This document shows, piece by piece, positions 38,084 through 51,213 of a stretch of DNA of 64,000 bases (positions are counted from its first letter, which is position 1; each line of letters begins with the position of its first letter). The notes beneath the pieces are model-generated. The model saw only the letters and a list, made by a program, of their open reading frames with translations. It made no database searches and was not told the DNA's origin. Made by a program: the position numbers and the translations under genes. Source of the stretch: Apis mellifera (taxonomy: Eukaryota > Arthropoda > Insecta > Hymenoptera > Apidae); contig NC_037650.1 of assembly GCF_003254395.2 (NCBI RefSeq), forward strand, positions 4,399,001 through 4,463,000, written 5' to 3'.

Positions 38084-40233
38084 TTACGGTTCTGATTTTA
38101 ATTTTTTACCGTGATAACAATGGGCCTGATTAATATCAACACAAATTTCTTTTTCATAATCAAAGTATTTTCCTTCCTCGCAATTTTCACGGTATTTCAA
38201 TCCATTTCTGCACACGAAATATTTATCACAGTGACATTTATGAGGAAGATTATCTCCCTCGGAACTGGAATCGCATGGAAAAGGATCGCACGTCAAATTC
38301 GCCACGTTTTCTGGCCACTCGCATCTTTGATTCTTTGGATCGTAGACCTTCTTCTTAGGGCATTTAACGATATAGGGATGTCCATTTTCGCATACGCAAT
38401 ACTTGTCACAATCTTTATGAAGTAAATATTCCGTGGAATAAAACGACGAGCAAGTACCAATACAACCAACTTGATCAACTTTGTCAGGACATTTCCCTTC
38501 TTTACATATTTTTCTGTTCCGATCAAAGTATTGTCCCTGCGGACATACCCGAAGCACTTCGTACCCGTTTACGCATTCGTAATATTCATTGCATTGACAT
38601 TCGTGAGGACGTTTCTCACCCTCTTTGCATTTCTCGCAATTCACATTTTTCGGAAAATTGCAAATCTGATTCACACTGTCGTAATGAAGGCCTTCGGGGC
38701 ATTCCTTTAAAACTTTTTTATCATTTTCACATTGATAATACAGGGAACAATTGTGAAGATCGGGAAATCGGGTGATACAATTGTTGCAACCACATTCCTT
38801 GCATTCAGAAGGTTCCTGCGGTATACTACTATTAGAATTTGGCGAATTCTTACAATTTACATTCCAGGGTAAGTCACACGATTCGATTAAATCGTTGAAA
38901 TAATGCCCTTGTAGACACGATTGCAGACGTTTGCGACCATTATTGCATTCGTAATATAAGGAACAATCTGTTTCGTGAGGTATGCGTGCATTACCAGTTG
39001 GTGGACACTCAGAATTTCTGAGTGTAAAATCATAATTGAATTTTTGGTTTTTACATTTGGCACGATGCGGATAATCGCAAACTTCTCGAGTGTGATCGTA
39101 AATCAGACCGTTCGGACACGTTTCACGGAACAATTGCCCATCCTTGCACTCGTAATACACGGTACAAGAGCATTCGTGCGGAAATTTCGCAGCTTTCTCC
39201 TCCGATCCCTTCGGCGGACATTTTCGATTAGTCTCCACTTGCTCGATCGCTTTAGGTGTAGCAGCCTTCTTTGGTTTTAACGATTTCGAAGAGCACATGC
39301 TGCTTGGCGGCCAAGTGCACATGGAACTTTCCTCGTTGTAAGACAATCCAAAGTCGCAAATTTTCTTGCTTTTCACCCCATTCTTGCACACGTAATACGA
39401 ACTGCAATCGGTCTTGTCAGCGATATATGCGATACCGATTACAGGACAATCATTGACAGTCGTCGCGTTGCATCCCACTTTATGAGATAAAACGCATCTC
39501 CTACTTTCGACATCGAAATCTTCACCCTTCTGGCAATATCTTTCGACGAATTCTCCGTCGACGCATTCGTAATACAGAGATTGACATTTGCATTCGTGGG
39601 GCAAGAATACGGGATCAAATTTACCATTGGGGCATACATATAGGTTACACGTCGCCTTCTCCTTAGCCACACATTTCATAGTTTTGGAATCGAACAGCTC
39701 TCCTCCTTTGCACGAGTTTTCAACTTTTTCACCGTTCGTGCATACGTAGTATAAATTGCAGTTGTAAGGATGGGGTTCTACGTAACCATCGGTGAAACAA
39801 TCGAACGTTTGGGATACGCATTTTGATTTCCATGGTGGAACGCAAGATTTAGATTCAGCGTCAAAATGCTTCCTATGGCCTGGGATATACGGTGGACAAT
39901 CCATAGATTGTTTTTGTCCGTTAAAGCATTTGTAATATTTGGTACAATCGTGTTCGTGGGCAAGCAATGTGGTTTCGTTCAAAGAATTTGGACATTCCGT
40001 TGAAATTTCGTACGTTTTTGCAGAAGAAAGACTTGTCACTGCGACAAAAATGGCAATTGCGATTGCCATCAATAATTCTGAAATTTTTAGAAAAATTGAT
40101 TATTTCGATTTTATCTTGATTTTATTTATAAACTATTCGTTAGACTTATTATGATTTTTTCTCAATTATCGCTATTATTTACTTTTCTAATCTTTTGAAA
40201 AAATAATCACGGATCAAATTACTCACGTGTCAT
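38084..40233 (-). CDS. Multidomain peritrophin-like protein with ten CBM14 chitin-binding domains
   Basis: Exon 1 is 7 nt (40233-40227: ATG ACA C) and exon 2 is 40077-38084, together 666 aa. The signal peptide reads MTQLLMAIAIAIFVAVTSLS. I count ten consecutive CBM14 (peritrophin-A) units, each with six conserved cysteines and a YYxC or YFxC core; linkers are short and there is no mucin segment. Domains 3, 5, 8 and 10 carry an extra Cys pair of the form H-[EK]-C-x-C just before the aromatic core. Domains 7 and 9 have other cysteine additions, so extra disulfides are likely. A protein with many chitin-binding units could cross-link chitin fibrils in the peritrophic matrix. The shared 7-nt first exon and phase-1 intron link it to the gene at 34574-35590. 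Confidence 0.94.
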
Positions 40234-40327
40234 TGTAAAAAAGATAATTCTTATGATTAAAAAACAAATAAGCCTCTCTAACGTTGCTTATTTAAAAAAG
40301 ACTGACAAATTAAAGATAAAAACTGAC

Positions 40328-40334
40328 TTTTATA
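40328..40334 (-). promoter_or_regulatory. TATA box, initiator and GATA site of the ten-domain peritrophin gene
   Basis: TATAAAA on the minus strand starts at 40334. The initiator TCAGTC is at 40305-40300, with its A (40303) 31 bases from the TATA start, the standard insect core-promoter geometry. A TGATAAC site lies just upstream at 40352-40346. The leader would be about 70 bases. Confidence 0.7.
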
Positions 40335-40352
40335 CTCAATGAAATGTTATCA

Positions 40353-41474
40353 TCATCAAGATACTAACTTTCTCCCTTCGATATTTTAATCTGTTTGACT
40401 TAAGCAATCGATATACGCTCATCATAATCATGCCCTCGTATTCAGGATTACATTTTTAGATTATTTTTAAATAATTTTTTGCAATTCGAGAGAATTGTAA
40501 CTGATAATGAAAAATTGAAAAATATCGAGAAATATTATTATAATTTCTATGATATGAAGAAAAAGAAATATAAATTTCCTCAAAGATTTAAAAGATTATA
40601 AGAAGAGTGGCTAATAATAGATGTAAAATACATTTCTAATAAATAAAGTTATATATTGGAAAAAAAATCATGACGCAATTTAATCGCAAAATATTTTCCT
40701 TAATAAAAAAGAAAAAGATATTATTCATTGTAATCATTTTCCATTTATTTAAATATATTTTCTATTTTTTTTCTTAATTTGCGAAATTGTTTTTTTAATA
40801 ATATTCGATCGAAGAAATAAATTATACTTAAGTAACTTAAATAGAAGGTAAATATATTTGTCCAAAAATTTTTTTTTTTTGTTTTTATATATAGAAAAAA
40901 AGAGAATCAAATTAGAACAAATTCCAATTCTATTTTTTTCGTTCGAAAGCATATGTCCGACTATGATAAAGTTACTCTACTGTTGCGCAATAGATGATTA
41001 TCATTGCAATGTAATCTCCATTGTGAACCCAATTGTGAAGATATCAATGATCGATAAAAACATATTCGATATTTGAAACGTAACAACGGTCGATCATGTA
41101 GTTGTACGGATAATGTTTCACGAATGCAACGCTAGTGTCTCTGGCATCGCTGCATCAGTGGTACATGTCTTCGTCGCGCTCTCTCAAAAATAACGATCCA
41201 ATAAGAAGCGTGTAAACAATGGTTGGAAGGCATGCGATTGGCGGCGTTGTCGCCAAGTCAGGTCAGAGCAGCCAATCGGGATAGATAAATTTCGATCCAG
41301 CGGAAGATGCATTGGTCGTCCTTTCCCCCCACCAGTGACGGCGGCTCGGCTCATATTCAGTAGACTCGGCCATTTCTCTCGCGAAGCGTAGTTATTTGCT
41401 CGGTCGCGACATTTTTTTTCGTAAAACCGTGCGGGTATTCCCGTAAGCTTTGCAAAATAACGCGACGCAAAAGG
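40353..41474. other. Divergent spacer between the peritrophin and F-box genes
   Basis: AT-rich to about 41.1 kb, then abruptly GC- and CpG-richer from 41.1 to 41.7 kb. The latter probably contains the promoter and 5' UTR of the F-box/LRR gene. No TATA box is evident there. Confidence 0.5.
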
Positions 41475-44400
41475 ATGATACACTCCGGGCGCACCAGGCT
41501 CGAGGTAAGTCAATGCATCGTTTGACAGTAAACGAGTTTGCTATGAAACGCGCGTCAAAGTCACTACGGGGGGGTCGTGCGTGTGTCCAATGTTGTCATT
41601 GCCGAGGCGAACAGCTGATCCGCTCCCCTGGCCTCCGCAATGCTTGGCAACATTTTCTCGCTCGGTTCTCGATCTTCTGCCATGACGACAAACTGCGAAA
41701 GCCAATAGTGAACAGTACGTTTCGATGATGCGTCGTTCGTGAAGAGTTAAAGGAGTTCTTACTTTTAGATCGCTACCATTTCGCGTATATCTCCCTTCTC
41801 GCTCTCCTTCCTTCTATTTGCCTCTCTATCATGTTCTTACTCTTTCTCTTTCTGTGTCTCTATTTCTGTCTCCTTTTCTCTCTCCCATTTACCGTCTCTG
41901 TTTCTCTGATCGACCAACCAACAACCAGGCAACTCCATCCTTTGTTCTTCTTTCTTTTTGTACCTTGATGCGTTCCCTTTCAGTTTCTTCGTCTTCAACT
42001 TCGTTAAGCTCATTGTCAGCATCGCCGTTACTTTTATCGCAGATCATCCTGATTATGCATTGCATACAACAGTATATTCGAATAATATTTCTCACATTTT
42101 GTTTATTATCTTTTTTGTTTATTTCATTGCTATCGTCGTCATTTTTATCCAAATTGCCGCTATTCTGATAATTAATATAATTATTTTGATCTATCTTCGA
42201 TAGTTGCATTGTATACAAACTTGAGGAATATCGTTGTTGTCAACGAGGTCTATCCCCTCCTCTCCCTCCCCTCCCCTCCCCTCTCCTCACCCCCTCCTCT
42301 CTCTCTTTCTGTTTTCCCCTTCTTCCGCTTTCTCACTTTAACTTATCTATTTGTACCTGTCTCTCTCATACCCTGTTTCTCTTTTCTTTGTCTTATTTCA
42401 TTTCTATGTTTCTATCTCTTTTTCTCTCTCTACATTGTATCCCTCTTACTCATTCGACGATCGTTACGCGTTATTAGAATGTCAATGAGCATTGTCCTTC
42501 TCATCGGTCAAACAGTCGAACAGTTGAACAGTTGTCATGAAAAATCGACTCTTTTCGAATTCATACTCTTTATCTTGTCTCTCTTCTCTTGTTTCTTTGT
42601 CATTTTCCGTCTCCCCACTTTTACACATCCCTTCCACCCTTCTATTTCTTCCTCTCCTACCCTTCTGCCCATCTGTACAACGTCTCATTTATGTGGGTGC
42701 TTCTACGCTCACTGATCCTTGTTTCGCGTTCGAAGTTCCGCGGATTGACGAATTGAATTCGCATCGTATTTATCATCTTCTATGTCATCGCTCATCTTTC
42801 ATCTCGCAGAAAATAGTCATCACATATATAATTGCTCGATTGTTGCAAAAGCGCTGTTTTCAATCTCGTTGATTTGGAGGGAAACTGATGGTCCAGTATT
42901 ATATCTAGCTGGCAAACGTGACTCGTATGTAAACAGAAACGGCGCGCGTTGCGAATCAGAGATGATATGCGTTTTTTTCGTAATCCTGATCGTATTTTTC
43001 TATTTAACAATTCATCTATAATATTTTTCTCGTGATAAATTCATAGAAATTAATATTTTTTTTTTTTTTTTTTAATATCTATCACATTCAATTTTAACAA
43101 TTTGAAACATATACGTTATGAATTATAATTCCTGTAAATATGAAAAATTTTAACATCATTATATCTAATACTCTTAAGATTTGGTTGAGTATTTTGCATT
43201 TAGATAATAAACATGCGTCGTTATTAAATCGCACGCTATTATGCGCGCTATTTGACGCAATGATCGTGTTAATTGCATCGATCTCGCCGTAGTGCATGAG
43301 AAATCGTTATAAATTCATCGACCCCTAATGCATTTCGTGCTCGACTTTCTCTCGAAAACGGGAATAAACATCATTCACAAGAAACACTGTTCCGTTTCAT
43401 TAAAAAGAGATATTTATCCGTAGAGAAGTAGGAAGAATAATGCGATCGTACATGTAAACACCGCGATAATCGATACGATGTTCATATCAGATTACGCAAT
43501 ACATATTTCTCAACGAAAAAATTATTTCGGAAGAGAATTTCATTGGACAATTGTATTGGCGAATGATTTTATATATAAATTATCGATTGATAAATGATCG
43601 ATCGAATTTCTACGACGGCGGTCGATACGATCATTTTGAAATTTTTAGATATGTTTTCACGTGATTGGAACGCTGATCGAAAATGAGTTGTGTGCGAAGA
43701 AAAACCATTGAAAGTAAGTTCGTTAAATAAATCTTAACATCTTTGTTTAATCGGGGTGCTCAGACGAGTTCGGTGACCTGCTTTGCAAGGTCATCGAAGG
43801 TCACGTGTAGAAATGATATGGTAGGTGATCGAACTTCAAAGTATTCTCGTCGTTGCACGATATTTATATAAACTGGCACGAATATAAAGTAGACTAAAAT
43901 TTCAGGTATGCCTCATTTCTATATATCTCCCATCGAGACGCGACGAAAAAATTTTCTTTTTCAAATTTAATTATTTTTTTTTTTTTTTTGTATCGTTCGA
44001 AAACTTTGAAAAGTCGCGCGTTTTTCCGCTTCTTTCGATTTTTGATCTTTTCGATGGTTTTATAAAATGCAGAATTCTGTTTTTGAATTTTTTGATGGCA
44101 TCATCGATGCGAACGCAAAAAACGCGACCTCATTGAGCAAATCCATTAAAAATTCGATGAACGTTTTCGTAATTTATCGAGAGAGAACATTGACGAGAGA
44201 AATCGATGAAATTGCATCGGATAACTGTTGCACTGTCTTCGATCATTGGGATCGATTTTCCTTCGCTTCATCCCTCGATATTGCTTTCTGGAACGTTAAA
44301 CGAAGTTATCAAGTCAAGAGTATATCCGTTCTTGAATCGAAAAGGATTCCCATTTAGCCAATCGAGGTTATTCTTTTTTTTTTTTTTATTCGCATTAATA

Positions 44401-47400
44401 AGAACTGCAAGACAGTATTTATAGAGAAATCGATAGGCGGCTGATCGCGTTGATTTCACGAATGTTCCATCTTTCGAGATGTACTATCATAGAAATCGGA
44501 ATAAAGACAATATTTTTAACTCGCGTTTCTGTGCAATTAACTATTTATTAACCATGCCTGGAAAATCGATCAACCAACGGTTCATTGCACTACTCCGATT
44601 TATACTTCGACGAAAGATATTATTTAAGAGAATGGAATTGTGAAAAAATTTTAACACAGAAAGAGGAAAAAAGTTTTGAAGAAGAAAAAAAAGAAGATAT
44701 ACATATATTTCTTTTTTTTTTTTTTTTTTTTTACAAAAAGACTCTTAAACGTAACAGATTCACAATTATAATCGTAGATTTCTATTATGGTCTATGGTAA
44801 AAAGTTTTCGCACATTCGTGACCGATGATGATGATCGTTTTTCTAGAAAAAAGTAAGTCGCGTGGGCGTGGGAGGAGGGGGCCAGGTCGGGCAAGGGGTA
44901 CAAGCGGTCGAAGATTCCGGTGCAAGCGGTCAATGGTGGAGGCAACAGCATCCATCGTATCATCATCATCATCATCACCAACATCATCACCATTATCATC
45001 ATCAGGCCGGTTATTATACGTCGCAATCGCTCTCTCACAACAACCCTGTCACGACCATGAAGCAGTCTTATATGCAGGTTGGTCAACTTGTAATGTCACG
45101 CATGTCACTTTGTTCTCGCTTCGCGTTATCATCGGCTAAGCGCTCTTGTCCTTCGAACACCATAATCGTGTTCACGTAACGGCAAACTGGACAGCTTGTC
45201 TGATCTTTTTATCAGATCTCCGACATATACAATCTTTGTCTCTTTTTTGGAACGAATTCATCCGGGTTTGTTTCTTTTTTTTTTTTTGGTTACAGCTAAC
45301 GTGGGTGTTTCACGACGACGAGGCGCAGATTAATAAGAAACTGCCAAAAGAATTACTGCTTAGGTATCGTAATATGTATATACTTACTCTGTTTCCGATT
45401 TTTTCCGCAAAATATTTTAATCGATCTATTTTGCTTTACCCTCTTCTTTTGTCGCTTCAATTTCTTCTCTCTTTTTTATTCATTTATTTATTTATTTATT
45501 TATTTATTTTTTGTTACTATTAGTTTTTCTCTTCTGATGGTGGTCTTGACGTGTGTCTTTTTTTTCGAAAAGAACGGTAAAACGAGTAACACATAATTGT
45601 CATACTATTGACAGAATCTTCTCGTATCTCGACGTGGTATCACTATGCCGGTGCGCGCAAGTAAGCAAAGCTTGGAACGTGTTGGCGCTCGACGGATCCA
45701 ATTGGCAAAGAATCGATCTCTTCGATTTCCAACGAGACGTGGAGGTAAATCGAATCTTTGACGTTTTGCTTACCATTTTTCGTCCAACTCTATCATATTC
45801 GATTTTATTCGCCAATTATCTCTAAGAATCCGAATACATTGGAGAGATTCGAAGAGAATAATATTTCTATTATGGTAAGCAACGCGTCATTCGCGCAAAA
45901 AAAAAAAAAAAAAAAAAAAAAGAAAAAAGAAAAAAAAATCATTCTCGCGTACTCGTTCGTTTGTCGGAAGCTCTAATTGTGAAAAAATGTTCGAAACACA
46001 GGAATCAGTTATAGTAAATATATCGAGACGATGCGGTGGGTTTTTAAGGCAGCTCTCTCTCAGGGGATGTCAGAGCATTGGGAACAATTCAATGCTTACA
46101 TTGGCTGAGTCGTGTACTAACATCGAGGAACTGAATCTGAGCCAATGTAAAAAGATCTCGGACGCTACCTGCGCGGCCCTAAGCTCTTATTGTCCGAAAC
46201 TCCAACGACTGAACTTGGACTCGTGTCCCGAGATATCGGACATCTCCATGAAGAACCTCTCGAAAGGCTGTTCGCTTCTCACTCACATTAATCTGTCCTG
46301 GTGTGAGTTACTTACCGATAACGGGGTGGAAGCACTGGTGAGAGGTTGCAGACAACTACGTAGCTTTCTATGCAAAGGATGCCGTCAGTTAACGGACAGA
46401 GGTGTCACATGTTTGGCTCGTTATTGCACCAATTTGGAGGCGATCAATTTACACGAATGCAGGGTACTTGCAAATATCAATTAACATGATTTCACTGTTC
46501 GTATGATTTGCCCAGCAAACCTTGTCACTCCGACCGTCAGAATATTTTGTCGATCTGATTGATCGTAAGTTCACCCGCGTCACGGGCAAGTATACGAGTG
46601 CAAAAATTATGGGTTTAGCGTCGTAAAGTAAAATGTAATTGCATTTCTCGCGCGATGATGGATTTATATAATTTTTTTCAATCGGTTGGAACATCGGTCT
46701 AAATTCTTTTCTCTCTTCCGATGCTGAACCTGAAATATTAGTTACGTAACTATCTTCTATCTGAGAGCGCGGTTTATGAAAACAGATTCGTTGCAGAACA
46801 TAACAGACGATGCGGTCAGAGAACTCAGCGAACAATGTCCAAGATTGCATTACGTTTGCCTATCGAATTGTCCAAATCTAACGGATGCGTCTCTGGTCAC
46901 GTTAGCGCAACATTGTCCGCTCCTTAGCGTGCTCGAATGTGTGGCTTGCACTCATTTCACCGATGCAGGCTTTCAAGCTCTTGCAAAAGTGAGTTGATCG
47001 AATTTGTAAAATTGAAAAATCTGTTGTAATCTAAAAAAGTGTAAATGCAATGTTTAATATCAACGATACATTTGTTTCGTCTTTTAGAATTGCAGATTAT
47101 TAGAAAAGATGGACCTGGAAGAGTGCCTTTTAATAACGGATGCCACCCTCATTCATTTATCTATGGGATGTCCAAGATTGGAAAAATTGGTAAGAAAATT
47201 TAATCTGATTATCTAATGTTAGACGCACATCTTCTCTCGAACAACGAAGAAATTCATCCTTCGAATTGATAACTTTCCGAAACGCAGAGTTTGTCTCACT
47301 GTGAACTGATCACCGATGAGGGCATTCGACAATTGGCCCTTTCGCCGTGCGCAGCCGAGCATCTAGCGGTGTTGGAATTGGACAATTGTCCCCTTATCAC

Positions 47401-47802
47401 GGATGCTAGCCTTGATCACCTTCTACAGGCCTGCCATAATCTCGAGCGCATCGAACTATACGATTGTCAACTAATCACCAGAGCTGGCATACGTAGACTC
47501 AGAGTATCGTATCATAACATCATTCCTTCTTTCATTATCTATCTATCTATCTATCTATCTATTCCGATAAAATGAAAAATGTTATACCGAGTCAAGTGCT
47601 ACGTGTCAAACAATCATCGTAAAAGATCTAGATAGATCAATTTCGTTCGTTCAACTCTGATTAACCAATTATCCGTTTGTTTCTTTTATTTCAGACACAT
47701 TTGCCGAACATTAAAGTTCATGCGTACTTCGCACCAGTGACACCACCTCCAAGCGCGGGGGCATCTCGGCAGCGATACTGCCGATGCTGCGTCATTCTGT
47801 GA
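41475..47802 (+). CDS. Fbxl20: F-box/leucine-rich-repeat protein, FBXL20/FBXL2 type
   Basis: Nine coding exons join in frame: 41475-41504, 44847-45077, 45296-45363, 45615-45744, 46002-46463, 46797-46988, 47088-47189, 47288-47503, 47695-47802 (512 aa). Residues about 11-87 are low-complexity with a His-rich run (49-62). The F-box covers about 100-147 (KLPKELLLRIFSYLDVV). It is followed by about a dozen cysteine-containing LRRs ending near 490, then a PPP-containing tail and the C-terminal CVIL, a CaaX box for prenylation. The family provides the substrate-binding subunit of SCF (SKP1-CUL1-F-box) ubiquitin ligases at membranes; mammalian FBXL20 targets a synaptic protein. The body from 45296 on is certain. 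The first two exons rest on in-frame splice signals (GAG/GTAAGT and TTTTTCTAG/AAAAAAG); a different first exon is possible. AAAAAA/GTAAGT inside exon 2 could act as an alternative donor. Confidence 0.93.
41505..44846 (+). other. Intron 1 of the F-box/LRR gene
   Basis: 3.3 kb with a long pyrimidine-rich block (about 41800-42700, TCTCTC and CCCTCC runs) and poly-T runs near 43055 and 43975. A nuclear-receptor-like motif group lies near 43.78 kb. No coding feature was recognised. Confidence 0.6.
43774..43807 (+). promoter_or_regulatory. Three AGGTCA half-sites including a perfect DR4, plus an E-box
   Basis: TGACCT at 43774-43779 faces AGGTCA at 43788-43793. A second AGGTCA follows at 43798-43803 with spacer TCGA, giving a direct repeat spaced by four. 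CACGTG overlaps at 43802-43807. Nuclear receptors bind such repeats and bHLH proteins bind the E-box; function in this intron is inferred. Confidence 0.4.
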
Positions 47803-48051
47803 TTCGCATAAAAATGACTCTGATGCAAATCGTCCGATGTACCACACTACCGGTGGACTTTTAATTTCGATAGTCGCCGATTCACGGCGATCGTGGGACC
47901 TTCTCTCTTCCGGCTACCAGACCGAGACTCTGGTCGCCTGTCATCAACAGTGAGAATAAGCCTCGTCGTGAATGGAATCGCGAAACCTTCGATAGATATA
48001 CCAATTCGACTCGCAACACACGCAACGAGTACAAAAGAACAGTACGTCATC

Positions 48052-48150
48052 ATCTATATATATATATATATATATATATATCTATATATATGTATATGTA
48101 TATGTGTATATATATATATTTATATATATATAAACACACACACACACACA
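48052..48150. repeat. Compound (TA)n/(CA)n microsatellite
   Basis: A TA/TATG tract at about 48052-48133 is followed by a CA tract at about 48134-48150. Confidence 0.8.
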
Positions 48151-49011
48151 AAACTACCAGCTGTTGCTGTAATTGTTACTAATGTGTCGCTGCTACTACC
48201 GCTCACTAACTGTTTCTATCACCGGTGTCGCGGTCTACAGTGATATCGTTTTTAGAACTCTATTCATTTCTTTTATAGTACGTGCTTTGCTAATTATCGT
48301 GGTCGTTTCGTCACGGATGTAAGTGATCGTTCAACGAAAAGGAAAGAAATTTTAACGAGTTCCGATCGTTTCATTTCCGATCACATCGATTTCTTAAAAA
48401 AAAAAGAAGAAAAAGAAAAAAAAACGAGGAAAAGATACGGGACGACAAATATTAAGATTAATGAAAATGGATGAGGAAAAAGATGACGATGCGCGCGATA
48501 AATTGCGGGCATTTCGTTCTTTTTTTATTTTTTATTATTATTACTTTTTTCTTTCTTTCTTTCTTTTTCATCTTACAAGCGACACGGTCCGCTCGTATGC
48601 GGGCTAAAACACGATCGTACGTATCGATCGCGAGCCTGAAATTTTTCGCGGTTGGATGTTCCACGTGAAACAAACCGATAGGCACATATACATACGTATA
48701 TGTATGTATTATATATATACATATATACATATATTTTTTTAGTACGACGCATTCTCTCTTCTGCTAAATGTAAACGTTAATCGTCAAAGAAAAGAAAAGA
48801 AAAGAAAAGAAAAAAAAAAAAAAAAAAAACGCGCAATCCGTTCCGGATGGTAAATCGCAAACAACATGCGTCCAGTGATCAATACTTTTCTCGAATTCAG
48901 AAAGGATTAATAATTAAAAGAAAAAAAAGAAAGAAAGGAAACCGTCGTCGCGTTGAACGTGTTTCAAGCTACGTATAAAGGTCGTGCTATTATTCTAGGC
49001 ATTCAATTTCT

Positions 49012-49112
49012 ATCGTGTGTGTGTGTATATGTGCGCGCGCTCGCGTGTGTGCGCGCGCACGTGTGTGTATGTGTGCTGTGCGTGCTTGCGTGCATGCGTG
49101 CGTGTGTGTGTT
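49012..49112. repeat. Alternating purine-pyrimidine tract (GT/GC-rich)
   Basis: About 100 bases of mixed GTGT, GCGC and CGTG steps. Alternating purine-pyrimidine DNA of this sort can adopt the Z form; this is an inference from composition. Confidence 0.7.
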
Positions 49113-51182
49113 TCTGTAGCAGTTTCTCAAACGAACACTGCCTATTATAATGTTATTGATAGAAGAAAAAAAAGAAAAAAAAGAATTCTCGATGGAGAGA
49201 AAATGTGGTTGGAAAAAAAAAAAAAGAAAAGAAAAGAAAAAGAAAAAATAGTATAAGTAAAAAAAAAAAAAAAGAATTGAAAAAAAGGAGAGAGACAGAA
49301 AGAAAAGGGAAGAAGGTAGATAAGAGAGTCGTAGAGATGATTGCGGATTTTTTTGAATCTCATCGCAAAATCGTAGAACAATTATATAACCCGATCTTCA
49401 TTTCAATACTAATTGTTCGATACTAATTGTTCGTGAAAAATGAACGATACACGGGAAGATTAAAAAACAGTTTTTCCTCTTCTCGTCTATTAAATCGAAT
49501 ATCACGATCTCAGATGCGCGATTGATCAAACCGCGATACCTGTAAAATTATTTTTCTTTTTTATGCGAGACGCGCGTATACATTGCGAGAATAACGTAAC
49601 GAGAACGGAAATGAAAAATAATGATATAACGAAAAATCCAACGCGGTTGTTGACTTCTCTTTTTTCTAGGAGAAAAGTCAAAAAAGAAAAGATAAAATAA
49701 CGAAGAGAGTGAAAAGAAGAAAAAGAAGAAAAAGAAAGGAGAGAAAAAGAGACAAAAATGATAGTTCGTTGTATTTGAAGCTCCCATTTAATTGATGTTT
49801 GATGATGCATTTTACGAGGACTCGCGAATATTGGTGGATAGATGGACAATTGACTGTGTTCGCGGATCACATTTATCGAGTCTCAAACTATATTATATTC
49901 TATCTTCCAACGACCCAGACATCCATATCATACATCTTTTTTTCTTTCTTCTTGTTTTTGTTTTAATTATTTTTTTTCTCTTTCTCTCATATTGTAATTC
50001 GTCATGGATTAGGAGAGCACAGACTGATAAAACAATTTAAAACGTTGAATACGTTAAATAATCGATTTATTTGGTCCCAGTGATCGATTTACTGGCCAAT
50101 TCTTACTTTTTAAGTCTAGGTTTATGATATGGTGGCAATACGAAAACCGTGAAGTGGTATATAAGTCTGTGGCTTACATTGTAGATGAGCCAATACGAAG
50201 AAATTTGTTTGTTCCTTGATTTTTAGAGACTGCGGATATATATAATATATACAAAAAAAAAAAAAAGAAAAGAAAGAAAGAAGTTAATTTCGTAAAATAA
50301 GGAAAAAAAAAAAGAAAATCGTGATACATAAAATGTATCGTAATCTGTCTGTTTCCATTTGTAAAAAAAAAAAAAAAAAAAAAAAAGAATTAAAATTTGA
50401 CACGATGTTCAATCGTTTGGAAGTCTGGATCCCAGGATGACAAAGCGTATATATGTATTAAAAATCAATTCCTATCACTCGCATATATAAGAAGAAACAA
50501 AGAGTTAGACATTTTCAAGACAAAGTTCTTATATTCTTATTCGAGTTTGGTAATGGATGTTTTAAACAATATCTAAAAACATTGCGTTGATGCGAGAACA
50601 CCATCCACCCGTATTTTTTTTGCAATAGCTGGGAATAACCAACGATGAAGAAATTTTATTGTGTCATCTGGAATAATGTTCGATGATAGAAATAAAAAAC
50701 GTTTATGAAAAAAAAAAAAAAAAAAGAATAATTATGACGGTCCATCCCGAAGTGCAATAGAGTCCGCACGTACTCCGTTTCTCTCCTTCTCGTTATTTTG
50801 ATGAATTTCAAGGAACCAGCCATGTAATGTACGTAATTCGCGTGTCGTTGCGTCGTGTAAAACATAGATTGTTAATCCTTGCTAGGATATAAGAACCGTA
50901 CATCGCGTATATATTTAATATATAGCGTGTAAACAGAATACCGGAATGAAGGAACTAGATATATATATATACATATATATATATATAAATACAAATACAA
51001 ATATATAAAAAATATATATATATATTAACAAAAAAAAAGAAAAAAAGCAGTAAAAAATAAATACATAGATATGATATGTTTTATACGCTGCATGTCATCC
51101 TTAGAAGGAAGTAACGTGATCGTTGTAATGTGTCGTGTCAGAAAGTTGAGTCATTTATTTTTTTCTTTTTTTTTTTTCTTAT

Positions 51183-51213
<31 letters not shown>

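Noticed and set aside
38111..39456. Several open frames opposite and within the ten-domain chitin-binding gene
   Set aside because: They are shadows; the minus-strand frame encodes ten recognisable CBM14 units.
41184..41513. 109-codon minus-strand open frame at the F-box gene 5' end
   Set aside because: It lies antisense to the probable promoter and first exon of the F-box gene and shows no domain.
49012..49112. Cys/Val/Arg-rich open frame across the GT/GC tract
   Set aside because: It is simply translated dinucleotide repeat.
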